Shown here piece by piece: positions 45,101 to 54,173 of a stretch of DNA of 64,000 bases; positions within the stretch are counted from its first letter, which is position 1; each line of letters opens with the position of its first letter. A model generated the notes under the pieces. The model did no database searches. It was given only the letters and a program-made list of their open reading frames with translations, and was not told the origin of the DNA. Made by a program: the position numbers and the translations under genes. This DNA is from G963665545 sp963665545 (GTDB lineage Bacteria > Pseudomonadota > Gammaproteobacteria > Xanthomonadales > SZUA-36), in assembly GCA_963665545.2 (NCBI GenBank), contig CAXXKZ010000004.1:1054001-1118000 (forward strand). The letters run 5' to 3'.

Positions 45101-46930
45101 TCAATCGCCCAACGGCAGAATCAGGATACTGCGGTGCGTCTCATCCTGGTAGAGCGTGACAGTTGCGGTACGTGCATCTGCCGCAGTCTCATCTGCTACA
45201 ACGCCACCAGAATTGAAATTCTGTTGCCAGGCACTGCTGTCGTTGCCGTCGATGGCGAGCCTGAGGCGGCTGCCCTGGGCTATCTGGCGTGAGAAAAAGG
45301 TGAATCGATCCAGGTCATAACGTTCAATATCGCCGGGTGTCACCAACACCTCATCGCGCAGCGAGTGACGATAACGCGCCCGCATCCGGTCGTTGGTGAG
45401 CAAGATGCTGCGACCGTCCGGCAAAATCTCATAGAGGCTGGCGCGCAGGTCCGTGTCAGGCACATCCATCAACAACCACAGTTGTAATTCGACAAAGCCA
45501 GAAATCTCGGTAGGCTGCGCGAAAGGCTCCGTATGGTAAACCAGACCTTCCCCCTGGATGCCCAATACATCGTCCTGGTAGATCACCCATTCCGGGTGGT
45601 GATAGCCCGCTGCCCTGCCGGTCTCCCGTTCGACTGTTTTTTGCGTAGCCAGTGGATTGTCGACAAATACCGCGGTACCTGAATTTGCCGGCGGTACCCT
45701 AGGCAGACTGCCGGACTGATAGACAGTCGGGCTGTCGACATCCCTGGCATCAAGGTAATGCACTTGCTTGCCGGCGCCGACGTCTTCGAGGGCAGGCGCC
45801 GACTTCCACGTATTCTTTCCGGCGACAAACCAAACCACCTTGTCAACCAGTTTATCCGGCCTCGGGCCGTCCTTGAGCGTCCAGTCATACCATTGCCGGG
45901 ACAAATCGTTCATATCCCAGAGGCTGGCATCACCGATGTCCAGGCCGCCAATCGTGGCCTGAGGGTTGCGTGTGCCGGCGTGATCCCAGGGGCCGATCAC
46001 CAGGAAGTGCCTGTCCCTGGCCTCGGGCGAGCCCAGTTGCATGTGCTTTTTGTAGAACTCCAACGTGCCCGGCTGGTCACCGTCATAGGCGCCCGTGATG
46101 GACAGGATGGGCAAATTCATCTGTCTGAACTGCTCATCGCTGGGTGTGATGGAGTCCCAGTAAGGATCATTCGACGGATGGGAAACCCAGATTTGGTAAA
46201 GCGCCGAAGGGTTGCCAATCCATTTGTCGAAATTCCGGAAAGACACTTTTCCCTGGTATAGATCGAGATAGCGATCAGACCAGAATACGGTGTCACCGAA
46301 AATCTGGGCGTTGGACGTGGCGCCGCTGGTGAAAGTCATCCACTGCATGTCGTAGCTGCGGTATATGTTGTTCACACCCGGGAAATCGATACCGACGAAT
46401 GCCGGTGCCACCGGCACGATGGACACCAGGTGCGGGGGTTGCTCCTTGGCGGTTGCCCACTGATTCGAACCCCCGTAGGAGCCCCCAAACATAGTCAGCT
46501 TGCCGTTGCTGAAAGATTGTGCGGCGAGCCATTCTATGGCGTCGTAACCGTCCTTGGCATCCTGCAGAAAAGGATGAAAGTCACCTCCGGAATTGCCGCG
46601 GCCGCGGGCGTCGGCGACGACGAAAACATAGCCACGTGCAGCGTAATACATGCCAAAGGGATGGTAGGTGGCGCTGATATAGGGCGTCATGCCAAAAATG
46701 ACCGGCAAAGGTCCGGCGCCCTCGGGCCGGTAGACAGTGGCATTGAGGTCGACACCGTCGCGCATGGGGATTTTCAACCCCCAGGTGAAAGCCACCGCGG
46801 ACAGCTCTTCGGCCGTTTCACTGTCTGGCGCGGCCGCCGCGCTGCCAAAGCCGCCGAGCAGCACAGCCACCGCCAATAACAGCAGCGCCGAGCTTGAGGA
46901 AAGATGCGTGAAGTGTCTACCGGGGTCCAT
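45101..46930 (-). CDS. CocE/NonD family hydrolase, exported
   Basis: A 609-residue protein. The start is ATG 46930, after the E2 stop; the longer frame would overlap E2. A signal peptide (SSSALLLLAVAVLLGGFGSAAAA) precedes IPMRDGVDLNATVYRP. The nucleophile is Ser151 in GGSYGGSNQW, and VVADARGRGNSGG precedes it. The C-terminal jelly-roll shows LYEILPDGRSILL and RQIAQGSRLRLAIDGNDSS. It is more divergent from the other two CocE proteins in this window than they are from each other, and is typical of S15 glutaryl-7-ACA-acylase-like enzymes. It sits in the branched-chain operon but has no obvious role there. Confidence 0.87.
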   Translation of the reverse strand: MDPGRHFTHLSSSSALLLLAVAVLLGGFGSAAAAPDSETAEELSAVAFTWGLKIPMRDGVDLNATVYRPEGAGPLPVIFGMTPYISATYHPFGMYYAARGYVFVVADARGRGNSGGDFHPFLQDAKDGYDAIEWLAAQSFSNGKLTMFGGSYGGSNQWATAKEQPPHLVSIVPVAPAFVGIDFPGVNNIYRSYDMQWMTFTSGATSNAQIFGDTVFWSDRYLDLYQGKVSFRNFDKWIGNPSALYQIWVSHPSNDPYWDSITPSDEQFRQMNLPILSITGAYDGDQPGTLEFYKKHMQLGSPEARDRHFLVIGPWDHAGTRNPQATIGGLDIGDASLWDMNDLSRQWYDWTLKDGPRPDKLVDKVVWFVAGKNTWKSAPALEDVGAGKQVHYLDARDVDSPTVYQSGSLPRVPPANSGTAVFVDNPLATQKTVERETGRAAGYHHPEWVIYQDDVLGIQGEGLVYHTEPFAQPTEISGFVELQLWLLMDVPDTDLRASLYEILPDGRSILLTNDRMRARYRHSLRDEVLVTPGDIERYDLDRFTFFSRQIAQGSRLRLAIDGNDSSAWQQNFNSGGVVADETAADARTATVTLYQDETHRSILILPLGD

Positions 46931-46950
46931 TGGGTGCCTCGCGTTGTCTG

Positions 46951-48138
46951 TCAGCCGGCGGACCGGCAAGCAGCGTCAAAATCGTTGATAAATGCCATGC
47001 CATCTGCGCCATTGAGGTAACGATGATCGAAGCTCAGACTGCAGGCCATGACCGGTCCGGCTTGCAGGGCGCCGTCAACCACCCTCGGCCGGTCTGAGAT
47101 TTTCGACACCCACATGATCGCCGCGTTTGGCCAGTTGAGGATCGGCGTGGTGCCGGTAATGATAGCGCTTTCCAGGCTGCCGGTACTGGACAATGTGAAG
47201 GTGCTGCCCCGCAGGGAGGCAACTGCCAAAGCGCCCGCCCTGGCCTGGTCTGCAAGGGCCGACAGCGCCACCGCGAGATCCGCCAGTCCCATCTCCTGAA
47301 TGCTCGGCAGGACCGGCACGATCAAGCCATCATCGGTATTGACGGCGATGCCCAAGTGGATGTCGTCGTAGATCATCAGTTCATTATCGGTTTCGCTGAC
47401 CACCGCATTGAAATGTGGGTGGCGCTGCAAAGCCGCGATCAGGCAGTGCGCGACCACGGCAGTGGGGGTCATGCATTCTTCACTCTGGCTGAGTTGGACA
47501 ATCCGGTCTGCATGCAGCTCGAACTGGATGGTGGTCATTACCGCGGTCAGATTGGCCAAAGCAAGATTTTTCGCCGCTGCCAACCTCCCGCCGGATAATT
47601 TCATCCTGCCGGACACGCCGGGCGGGACATTTTCGGCGCCGCTTGCCACCTCGACCTTCGCTGGCTGACTGCGGGCCTCGACGTCCTTTCGCAACACTTG
47701 CCCACCCGGCCCTGTTCCTTCGACCGTTGCAAGATCGATACCCTGCTCGGCGGCATACTTTCGAACCATGGGCGCTGCCTTGACCGGTTTGCCGGATGTG
47801 CGCAATTGAACCGGGGCAGCCGCCGCAGCTTGCGCCGCGGGCTGCGGATCGGGTTGCCGATCGGATTGGCGTTCGCTTTGGCGTTCGCTTTGATCGGCTT
47901 GCCGATCCGTTGCGATCTGCATGATCAGTGTGCCGACCTGAATGACGTCCCCCGGGGCCCCGAACAGGGCAGTGACGCGGCCGGTGGCCGGGGACGTTAA
48001 TTCTACGTTGACCTTGTCAGTGCTGATGACCACGACTTCGTCGCCTTCACGCACCTCATCACCCACCGCAACGGTCCACTCAAGCAATTCGGCCTCGCTC
48101 AGGCCTTCGCCAATATCCGGGAGTTTGAATTCAACCAT
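46951..48138 (-). CDS. bkdB: Branched-chain 2-oxoacid dehydrogenase E2 (dihydrolipoyl acyltransferase)
   Basis: A 395-residue protein. Residues 1-80 form a lipoyl domain with the lipoylated Lys42 in STDKVNVE. A charged linker rich in Gln, Arg and Ala (about 83-112) precedes the peripheral subunit-binding domain (MVRKYAAEQGIDLATVEGTGPGG). The catalytic domain ends with the active-site SFDHRYLNGADG. It transfers the acyl group from E1 to coenzyme A. It is shorter than most bkdB products (about 420 or more). It lies 14 bases after E1 beta and shares the operon with leucine dehydrogenase, so branched-chain substrate use is likely, not proven. No E3 gene is in the window. Confidence 0.9.
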   Translation of the reverse strand: MVEFKLPDIGEGLSEAELLEWTVAVGDEVREGDEVVVISTDKVNVELTSPATGRVTALFGAPGDVIQVGTLIMQIATDRQADQSERQSERQSDRQPDPQPAAQAAAAAPVQLRTSGKPVKAAPMVRKYAAEQGIDLATVEGTGPGGQVLRKDVEARSQPAKVEVASGAENVPPGVSGRMKLSGGRLAAAKNLALANLTAVMTTIQFELHADRIVQLSQSEECMTPTAVVAHCLIAALQRHPHFNAVVSETDNELMIYDDIHLGIAVNTDDGLIVPVLPSIQEMGLADLAVALSALADQARAGALAVASLRGSTFTLSSTGSLESAIITGTTPILNWPNAAIMWVSKISDRPRVVDGALQAGPVMACSLSFDHRYLNGADGMAFINDFDAACRSAG

Positions 48139-48152
48139 GCGCTATTCCTGGC

Positions 48153-49139
48153 TCAATACTCATATTTCATAATGTTTCGCATTGCGGCTCGAATCCGCCT
48201 GGCGTCCGGCTTGTAGTGCTCGTCCCCAACCCGGTAGGAATGGGGCAAATCCGGCGGACAGACACGATCGATCGGCGCCACCAGGTAACCGAAGCAGCGT
48301 TGTTGCAATTCGGCGATGAGCTCCGCACCGAACCCCAGCGAATAGGGCGCCTCGTGCACGATAATGGCCCTGCCCGTGCGCTTCACCGACTCGACCAGGC
48401 ATTCCACGTCATAGGGCACGATGGAACGCAGATCGATCACCTCTGCATTGAGGCCGGATGAAGCCTGCAATTCTTCCGCCACGGCGAGTACATCGTGCCG
48501 CAAAGGGCCATAGGTAATGACACTGACGTCGCTGCCGCGTCGAATCGTCTCGGCAACACCAATCTCCGCTGCCTCTCCGTTGTCGGTGACCTCACCGCTC
48601 AGCGTGCGATAGAGCGGCACCGGCTCCAGAATCAAGACCGGGTCAGGGTCGCGAATAGCGGCGAGCAACAGGGCATAGGCGTCCTGCGGTGTACTGGGTA
48701 CCACGATCTTGATACCGCCGCCGTGGATGTAGTAGCTTTCCGGACTTTGTGAATGCCACGCGCCTCCCTTGATGCCCCCGAAGGACGGCGCGCGAATCAC
48801 CAACGGCGCTGAATACTGCCCACCGGTGATCCAGCGGTACTTAGCGGCGCAGAACATAATCTGCTCGTGTGCATTGTGGATAAAACCTGAAAACTGAATT
48901 TCGGCGATCGGCTTCAAGCCATACAAGGCCAGGCCCACTGCGTGGGCGGCGATACCGCATTCGTCCATTGGCGTGTCAATGACGCGCTCTGCACCGAAGC
49001 GGTTCTGCAGCCCCTCCGTGGTGCGAAAAATACCGCCGGCGGTGCCGACATCTTCACCGAGAATGATGACATCATCGTCGTGCTCCATCTCCCAGGCCAT
49101 GGCGGCGCGCAGCGACTCAATGACATTCATGACGGCCAT
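48153..49139 (-). CDS. bkdA2: 2-oxoacid dehydrogenase E1 subunit beta
   Basis: A 328-residue transketolase-like subunit: VIILGEDVGTAGGIFRTTEGL and VIDTPMDECGIAAHAVGLAL are the usual pyrimidine-domain signatures, and SDVSVITYGPLRHDVL and VIDLRSIVPYDVE follow. It joins E1 alpha in the decarboxylation of branched-chain 2-oxo acids. ATG 49139 overlaps the E1 alpha TAA by one base. The name bkdA2 rests on operon context with leucine dehydrogenase. Confidence 0.92.
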   Translation of the reverse strand: MAVMNVIESLRAAMAWEMEHDDDVIILGEDVGTAGGIFRTTEGLQNRFGAERVIDTPMDECGIAAHAVGLALYGLKPIAEIQFSGFIHNAHEQIMFCAAKYRWITGGQYSAPLVIRAPSFGGIKGGAWHSQSPESYYIHGGGIKIVVPSTPQDAYALLLAAIRDPDPVLILEPVPLYRTLSGEVTDNGEAAEIGVAETIRRGSDVSVITYGPLRHDVLAVAEELQASSGLNAEVIDLRSIVPYDVECLVESVKRTGRAIIVHEAPYSLGFGAELIAELQQRCFGYLVAPIDRVCPPDLPHSYRVGDEHYKPDARRIRAAMRNIMKYEY

Positions 49140-50296
49140 TATTCCGCACCATCCTGGTAGTCCTGGAGCATGCGCTCGCGCTGACTTTCCAGGAGCCAGT
49201 GAGATTCGGCAAATACATCCTCGAACTGCGATTGCGAGGAGGGTATATCACGCGAGCTGGCGTCGTCGATGGCGGCCTGGATGTCTTCATCACATTGAAC
49301 ATCCAGCGCCGCTTCATCTGCATCGCTCCACCAGCCCTTGCCCTGCAGGTACAAACGGGTGCGCCGCAGCGGATCCCAATCCGCCCACAATGCAGCTTCG
49401 GTCTCCTGACGGTACAGGTCGGGATTGTCCGAGGAAGTGTGGTAGCCCAGGCGATAAGTAATCGCTTCAATCAACACCGGGCCCAGTTCATCCACCTCGT
49501 TGCGTGCCTGCCGGGTCACCGCGTAGACCGCCAGTGGATCGTTACCGTCCACACGCAGATTCCGCACCCCATAGGCGTTTCCCTTGCTGGCAAAATCAGC
49601 CTGAGCGGTTTGCCGGTCCAGCGGTGTGGAAACGGCCCATGAATTATTGACGCACATGAAAATGACCGGCGGTTTTTGAATGCCGGCAAAATTCATCGCC
49701 GAATGAAACTCGCTGCGCGAAGTCGCCCCGTCACCAAACAGGCCCAGCACCTTGACATCATGACCCTTGAGCTTGGCAGCCCAGGCGACGCCACAGGCAT
49801 GGGGGATAAATGAACCCACCTGGGTGGGACCCTGCACCAGATTGATCGAGCGGTTGCCGATCAGGCAGGGCAGCCGGCGGCCTTTCTGAGGCTCATCGGC
49901 CGCACCGAAAAACTGCGCAAACAGGTCATTGAGAGATGCGCCACGCATCAACCAGGGCGCCATCTCGCGATGGGCACGGAAAATCCAATCATCGTTGTGC
50001 ATTGCGGCGGTGGCTGCCACCTGAACGGCTTCCTGGCCTCGCATGGGAATCCAGAATGCAATTCTTCCGGATCGCTGCAGCTTCCAGCCTCGCTCATCTA
50101 TACGCCGCAACAGAAACATGGTCTCGTAGAAATAACGCAACTCGTCGCGCGACAAATCCGGCTCGGACAGGCTGCCATTGGCCCTGCCTTCCTTGTCGAG
50201 AACCTGCAAAACACCCAGCTCGGCTGCCCGATCGAGTATCGATTCCTCGGCCTCTCTCGGATTGCCCACGCGGTCCTGATGTTTCTGATCAAGCAT
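49139..50296 (-). CDS. bkdA1: 2-oxoacid dehydrogenase E1 subunit alpha
   Basis: A 385-residue thiamine-diphosphate-dependent dehydrogenase subunit: GLFGDGATSRSEFHSAMNFA through VNNSW is the ThDP-binding motif. RIAFWIPMRGQEAVQVA and WIFRAHREM are conserved in the branched-chain group. It decarboxylates 2-oxoisovalerate-type acids. The frame extends upstream to 50374, but ATG 50296, eight bases into the leucine dehydrogenase tail, is preceded by the strong GGAGGAGG ribosome-binding site. Confidence 0.93.
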   Translation of the reverse strand: MLDQKHQDRVGNPREAEESILDRAAELGVLQVLDKEGRANGSLSEPDLSRDELRYFYETMFLLRRIDERGWKLQRSGRIAFWIPMRGQEAVQVAATAAMHNDDWIFRAHREMAPWLMRGASLNDLFAQFFGAADEPQKGRRLPCLIGNRSINLVQGPTQVGSFIPHACGVAWAAKLKGHDVKVLGLFGDGATSRSEFHSAMNFAGIQKPPVIFMCVNNSWAVSTPLDRQTAQADFASKGNAYGVRNLRVDGNDPLAVYAVTRQARNEVDELGPVLIEAITYRLGYHTSSDNPDLYRQETEAALWADWDPLRRTRLYLQGKGWWSDADEAALDVQCDEDIQAAIDDASSRDIPSSQSQFEDVFAESHWLLESQRERMLQDYQDGAE

Positions 50297-51353
50297 TGCC
50301 CACCTCCTCCCTATCTGGCTCACGAAATCTTTGCTCTGCAATTCGGTTCGCCGCCGCACTGGTTGTGATGTCATGCGCCTGCGCCGTTTTCAATATTGAG
50401 CGGCAGGTGTCGTATATTCCCCGAACCTGGTTGGGAACAACAGATTTGTCCCTGCGGTACCACTCCGCTGAGCAACTGATCAGGCCACCCCCGTTGGCGA
50501 CGTAGTCGGGCAGGTAGACGATCCCCCGCCGGGCCAGTTCTTCGCCATGGCGGTCTTCATCGAGTTGATTGTTGGCCGCGCCGACCACCAGGACGGCCTT
50601 GAGTTGCGGAATGGTTTCGTCGTTGATGACCGCCCCCATCGCGCAGGGGGCGAACACGTCGACATCGGCCGAGTAGATCGACTCGGGCGCTACGATTTCA
50701 GCATTCAGTTCGTCTGCAGCGCGCTGCAGGTTGCCAGGGTAAACGTCACTGACGGTCAACAATGCACCGGCCTCATGCAACAGCTTGCACAGATTGAATC
50801 CCACGTTGCCCACGCCCTGAACCGCAACCCGGACCCCGCTTAGATCACTTGATCCGGTGCGCCGCTCAACACCCGCCCTCATGGCGCTGAATACGCCCAG
50901 TGCGGTGAGCGGCGCGGGATCCCCGTAGCCGCCATCTTCGGTTCTCAGGCAACTGACACAGCGCGTGGTGAGGCGAATTTCCTTCATGTCGAGCGGGTTG
51001 GTACCGACATCTTCGCCGACGATGTAGCGTTCGTTGAGGGAATCAATGGCCTCCCCCATGGCGTGCAACAGTGCCGGGGTTTTTTCGGTGTGGGAATCAC
51101 CGATGATTACCGACTTGCCACCGCCCAGGCCGCAGTCGAGCACTGCCGCCTTGTAGGTCATGCCGCGGGAAAGCCGCAGCACGTCCCGAATGGCTTCGCG
51201 TTCGCTGGCGTAAGGCCACATGCGGCAGCCCCCCAGCGCCGGGCCCAGTTGGGTATTGTGAATCGCAATTATCGCTTTGAGGCCGGCATCGGGCCGATTC
51301 ACAAACAGCACCCGTTCGTGACCGTCAAATTCGGCTGTTTCGAAAACACTCAT
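50289..51353 (-). CDS. Leucine/valine dehydrogenase (Glu/Leu/Phe/Val dehydrogenase family)
   Basis: A 354-residue protein. The family motif GPALGGCRMW is at residues 37-46; Lys68 (TYKAAV) and the catalytic Lys80 (LGGGKSVI) match known leucine dehydrogenases. GVGNVGFNLCKLLHEAGALL is the NAD-binding fold, with no sign of NADP preference. It oxidatively deaminates branched-chain amino acids to 2-oxo acids, the substrates of the E1/E2 encoded downstream. Its 3' end overlaps the E1 alpha start by eight bases. It is the first gene of the operon; the promoter must lie in the 125-base divergent gap to 51478. Confidence 0.93.
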   Translation of the reverse strand: MSVFETAEFDGHERVLFVNRPDAGLKAIIAIHNTQLGPALGGCRMWPYASEREAIRDVLRLSRGMTYKAAVLDCGLGGGKSVIIGDSHTEKTPALLHAMGEAIDSLNERYIVGEDVGTNPLDMKEIRLTTRCVSCLRTEDGGYGDPAPLTALGVFSAMRAGVERRTGSSDLSGVRVAVQGVGNVGFNLCKLLHEAGALLTVSDVYPGNLQRAADELNAEIVAPESIYSADVDVFAPCAMGAVINDETIPQLKAVLVVGAANNQLDEDRHGEELARRGIVYLPDYVANGGGLISCSAEWYRRDKSVVPNQVRGIYDTCRSILKTAQAHDITTSAAANRIAEQRFREPDREEVGNA

Positions 51354-51478
51354 GCGGTAAAAATATCTCCTGCGTCTAATCTACTGGGTCTTTCGGCAGA
51401 TGTAACTAAAAGTAGACGTAAACCGGGAACTTATTCTCAACAATGACTTAATACACACCGAACCACGGAATATTTCAA

Positions 51479-52588
51479 ATGAAACGCAGAACACTCATCA
51501 AGGCCATGGGCGCAGCCAGCGCCATGGCGGCACTGCCCTTCTCCATTCTGAGCTTCGCGGCACACCATGAACCGATGAAGGTTTTGTTCGTCGGCGGCAC
51601 CGGATTTATCGGACCGCACATGGTCCAGGCCCTGGTGGATGCAGGTCACGACGTGACCTTGTTCAATCGTGGCAAGTCCAATCCCCATCTGTTTCCGGAT
51701 TTGAAGAAGATCAAAGGCGATCGAATTACCGACGACATCACAAAGGTTTCCGGACAGGACTGGGACCTGATTGTAGATTCTTCCTGTTATCTCCCCCGTG
51801 CTGTTGACATGCTGATGGCCGCCGTAGACACCGATAAGGTGAGTCAGTACATATTTATTTCCACCATCTCCGTCTATAGCGACTTCTCCATGCCGGGACT
51901 GCACGAAGGGTCGGAGCTGGCCAATATGGACGAAGAACCCGATTCAGAAGAAGTGGGCAAGTGGTATGGCGCCTTAAAGGTCCGCTGCGAAGAGCAGGCC
52001 GAAAAAGCCATGCCGGGACGAGTCACAATGGTGCGCTGTGGGTTGATCATCGGGCCCGGCGACAGCACGGACCGTTTCACCTACTGGCCGGAAAGGGTAG
52101 CCAATGGTGCTGAAGTACTGGCGCCGGGTAACGGAGATGACTACCTGCAGACGATTGATGCGCGCGACCTGGCCGACTGGGTTGTTCATTGCGTCAACAA
52201 CAAGTTGGTGGGGCCATACAATACGACCAACCCGGCGGGTCTGTATACGCTCAGGGATGTGCTGGAAACCTGCCGCCAGGAACTCAATCCCGCGGCGCAG
52301 ATCACCTGGGTGCCCGGGGAGTTTCTGGAAGAGCAAGGTGTCTCGGCCATGGCCGACCTGCCATTGTGGGCCCCCGCGGGCACGCCGTTTGGCGGCATTT
52401 GGGAATCCAATGCTGACCTGGCGGCCACCAAGGGCCTCAAAGCCCGCCCATTGGCGGAATCCATAGTCGATACCCACGAGTGGTTTCAGTCACTGCCGCA
52501 AGAGCGCAAGGATGCCTTCAGGGCAGGCATGAGCCTGGAACGACAGGCCGAAGTGCTCGCCGCCTGGCACGCCTCGCAGGACGCCTGA
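51479..52588 (+). CDS. NAD-dependent epimerase/dehydratase-like protein with Tat signal
   Basis: A 369-residue protein. The N-terminus MKRRTLIKAMGAASAMAALP has a twin-arginine motif (RRTLIK), a hydrophobic stretch and an AHH end, which predicts Tat export. The mature part is an extended SDR: VLFVGGTGFIGPHMV (nucleotide binding, about residues 35-49), SSCYLPRAV, and YGALK as the YxxxK catalytic pair. It resembles epimerases that act on nucleotide sugars or related compounds. The start is ATG 51479, with the promoter in the divergent 125-base gap. A periplasmic NAD-binding enzyme is unusual; like other Tat proteins, it may be folded with its cofactor before export. Confidence 0.85.
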   Translation: MKRRTLIKAMGAASAMAALPFSILSFAAHHEPMKVLFVGGTGFIGPHMVQALVDAGHDVTLFNRGKSNPHLFPDLKKIKGDRITDDITKVSGQDWDLIVDSSCYLPRAVDMLMAAVDTDKVSQYIFISTISVYSDFSMPGLHEGSELANMDEEPDSEEVGKWYGALKVRCEEQAEKAMPGRVTMVRCGLIIGPGDSTDRFTYWPERVANGAEVLAPGNGDDYLQTIDARDLADWVVHCVNNKLVGPYNTTNPAGLYTLRDVLETCRQELNPAAQITWVPGEFLEEQGVSAMADLPLWAPAGTPFGGIWESNADLAATKGLKARPLAESIVDTHEWFQSLPQERKDAFRAGMSLERQAEVLAAWHASQDA

Positions 52589-52604
52589 GGCAAAGCCCGG
52601 ACTG

Positions 52605-52634
52605 CCGGACCCAGCCACCGCCGGGTGGGTCCGG
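52605..52634. terminator. GC-rich hairpin after the epimerase gene
   Basis: CCGGACCCA (52605-52613) and TGGGTCCGG (52626-52634) form a 9-base stem with a 12-base loop, 17 bases past the epimerase stop. There is no T-run after it, so termination is plausible but not certain. The remaining gap to 52782 holds the REP-like repeat. Confidence 0.45.
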
Positions 52635-52700
52635 GGAGCCGCAGGCGACCCGCCGGCCCCGGTTGGGTAAGTCGAGCAAAGCGAGCGGTACCAGAGGGGC

Positions 52701-52772
52701 CAGGCGCCTATTGCATGCCGTCGAGCGCAGCCGCCTTCCGCCGAAGGCGGGAGCAGGGAAGCGAGACTCCTT
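52701..52772 (+). repeat. 72-bp REP-like palindromic repeat, copy A
   Basis: It matches 61888-61959 (opposite orientation) at 71 of 72 positions. It contains a stem CCGCCTT...AAGGCGG with a 6-base loop, and the single difference between the copies is in that loop. GGAGCCGCAGGCG occurs 60 bases upstream here but is directly adjacent in copy B, as if 60 bases between two CAGGCG repeats were lost or gained. It lies between convergent genes. Confidence 0.8.
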
Positions 52773-52782
52773 TCACTGATCT

Positions 52783-54087
52783 TCATTGCCGCGCGTGGGC
52801 CACCCATTGCCGCATTTTGTTCGCCACGTCCGATGCGCCATGCCCCAGGTTTGACAGGACGATGACGGTATAGCCCGATTCCGGAAACATGGACAGCTCC
52901 GCGTTGATCCCGGGTGCGCCACCGTTGTGCCCAAAGTACCTCGCTTGATTTATCCAGCGGTCCGAGTAGAGGTAGCCATAGCCACTTTCCCCGGGCGGCC
53001 CAAGCTTGTTGGTGGTCATGATCTGCCTGTAGTCATCATTGATCAGCCGGCCATCGTGTAAGGCTGCGGCGAACTTGAGCAAGTCGTTTGCTGAAGAATA
53101 GCCACCGCCTGCCGGGCTGCCAATGCGACCCAGCGATTGTTGGTTGGAAATAAATTCCTGCTGACCGGCAGGAACGTAATATCCCTGCGCTTTGCCACTG
53201 ATCGTTTCATACTTGTCGTAGTGATCGCTGCGCTCCATACCGGCCGGGCCATAGACGTATTGAGCGAAATCATGCACGCTTGCCAACGAATTCTGGTGCG
53301 CCCTGTACTCGTCATTCCAGTACGAATCCAGACCCGAGGTATGCGTCAGCAACTGGTGAACGGTGACCTTGTCGCGCACTTCCGGGTCGGGATAATCAGG
53401 CAGGTGCTCACCTACGGTGTCATCAAATTCCAATTGTCCCGCCGCCACCAGCTGAGTGACCGCCAATCCGGTAAACATTTTGTTCATTGAACCCAGGTTG
53501 ATCGGCGTATCCAGAGTGTTGCTGAGCCCGGAGGCGCGATTTGACTGACCGAATGCCTGTGCATAGACGGGCTTGAAATCTTTGGCGAGAATGACACTGC
53601 CCGAAAATGCCCCTTTGGTGGATAGATCGGTCAGGTATCGCTCCAGTTTGGCAACGATCTGCGATGGCTCCAGGTTCTTGTCATCATCCCCGGGAGGCGC
53701 TGACGCAAATCTTACCGATAAGCCTGCAACACGCCGAGTCTCGTCCACAGCCAGGTCAAGAGATATGGCCAGCCAATTACCTTTTTCGGATTTCGCCAGG
53801 AACTGAATCTGATCTCTGCTTTCTTTGCTGATGTCATGAATGTCAATAGCACCACTGTCTGAGTGAAGCATTGTCATCAGCTTGGCGAGGCCGTCTGAAC
53901 CTCTGGAATCAATGAATTCCTGTGTGAAAACCTCCAGGTCGAGCGCCCTGCGAGAATCCCCCAAATTCCAATATTCAACGAATTTTCCAACGGCAGAACT
54001 GGATGCCAGTCCCGGCGAATCCGCGGCGGCCACCTGCAAGGCCACAGCGCTCAAAACCACTAACAAGATACTTTTCGTCACAATCAT
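52783..54087 (-). CDS. Serine hydrolase (beta-lactamase family), exported
   Basis: About 434 residues. The signal peptide MIVTKSILLVVLSAVALQVA is followed by an N-terminal domain of about 110 residues, seemingly NTF2-like, ending near SVRFASAPPG. The class C beta-lactamase fold follows: NLGSMNKMFTGLAV contains the SxxK motif, LLTHTSGLDSYWNDEY is conserved, YSSANDLLKF carries the Tyr box, and GHNGGAPGI is the third box. GTG 54102 opens the frame; ATG 54087 has GGAGG too close, so neither is ideal. It diverges from the pirin gene. Likely esterase or peptidase activity in the periplasm; beta-lactam resistance cannot be inferred. Confidence 0.85.
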   Translation of the reverse strand: MIVTKSILLVVLSAVALQVAAADSPGLASSSAVGKFVEYWNLGDSRRALDLEVFTQEFIDSRGSDGLAKLMTMLHSDSGAIDIHDISKESRDQIQFLAKSEKGNWLAISLDLAVDETRRVAGLSVRFASAPPGDDDKNLEPSQIVAKLERYLTDLSTKGAFSGSVILAKDFKPVYAQAFGQSNRASGLSNTLDTPINLGSMNKMFTGLAVTQLVAAGQLEFDDTVGEHLPDYPDPEVRDKVTVHQLLTHTSGLDSYWNDEYRAHQNSLASVHDFAQYVYGPAGMERSDHYDKYETISGKAQGYYVPAGQQEFISNQQSLGRIGSPAGGGYSSANDLLKFAAALHDGRLINDDYRQIMTTNKLGPPGESGYGYLYSDRWINQARYFGHNGGAPGINAELSMFPESGYTVIVLSNLGHGASDVANKMRQWVAHARQ

Positions 54088-54173
54088 TCCCTCCAGACTC
54101 ACCTTGAAGACACAGTCATGACATTAGAAGACGTTTGGCGACGTGATATCGTTGCACCACCTGGGAGGCTCCA

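Noticed and set aside
52701..52772. Small protein beginning MPSSAAAF in the gap
   Set aside because: The frame is produced by the REP-like repeat and appears in the other copy too; no ribosome-binding site.
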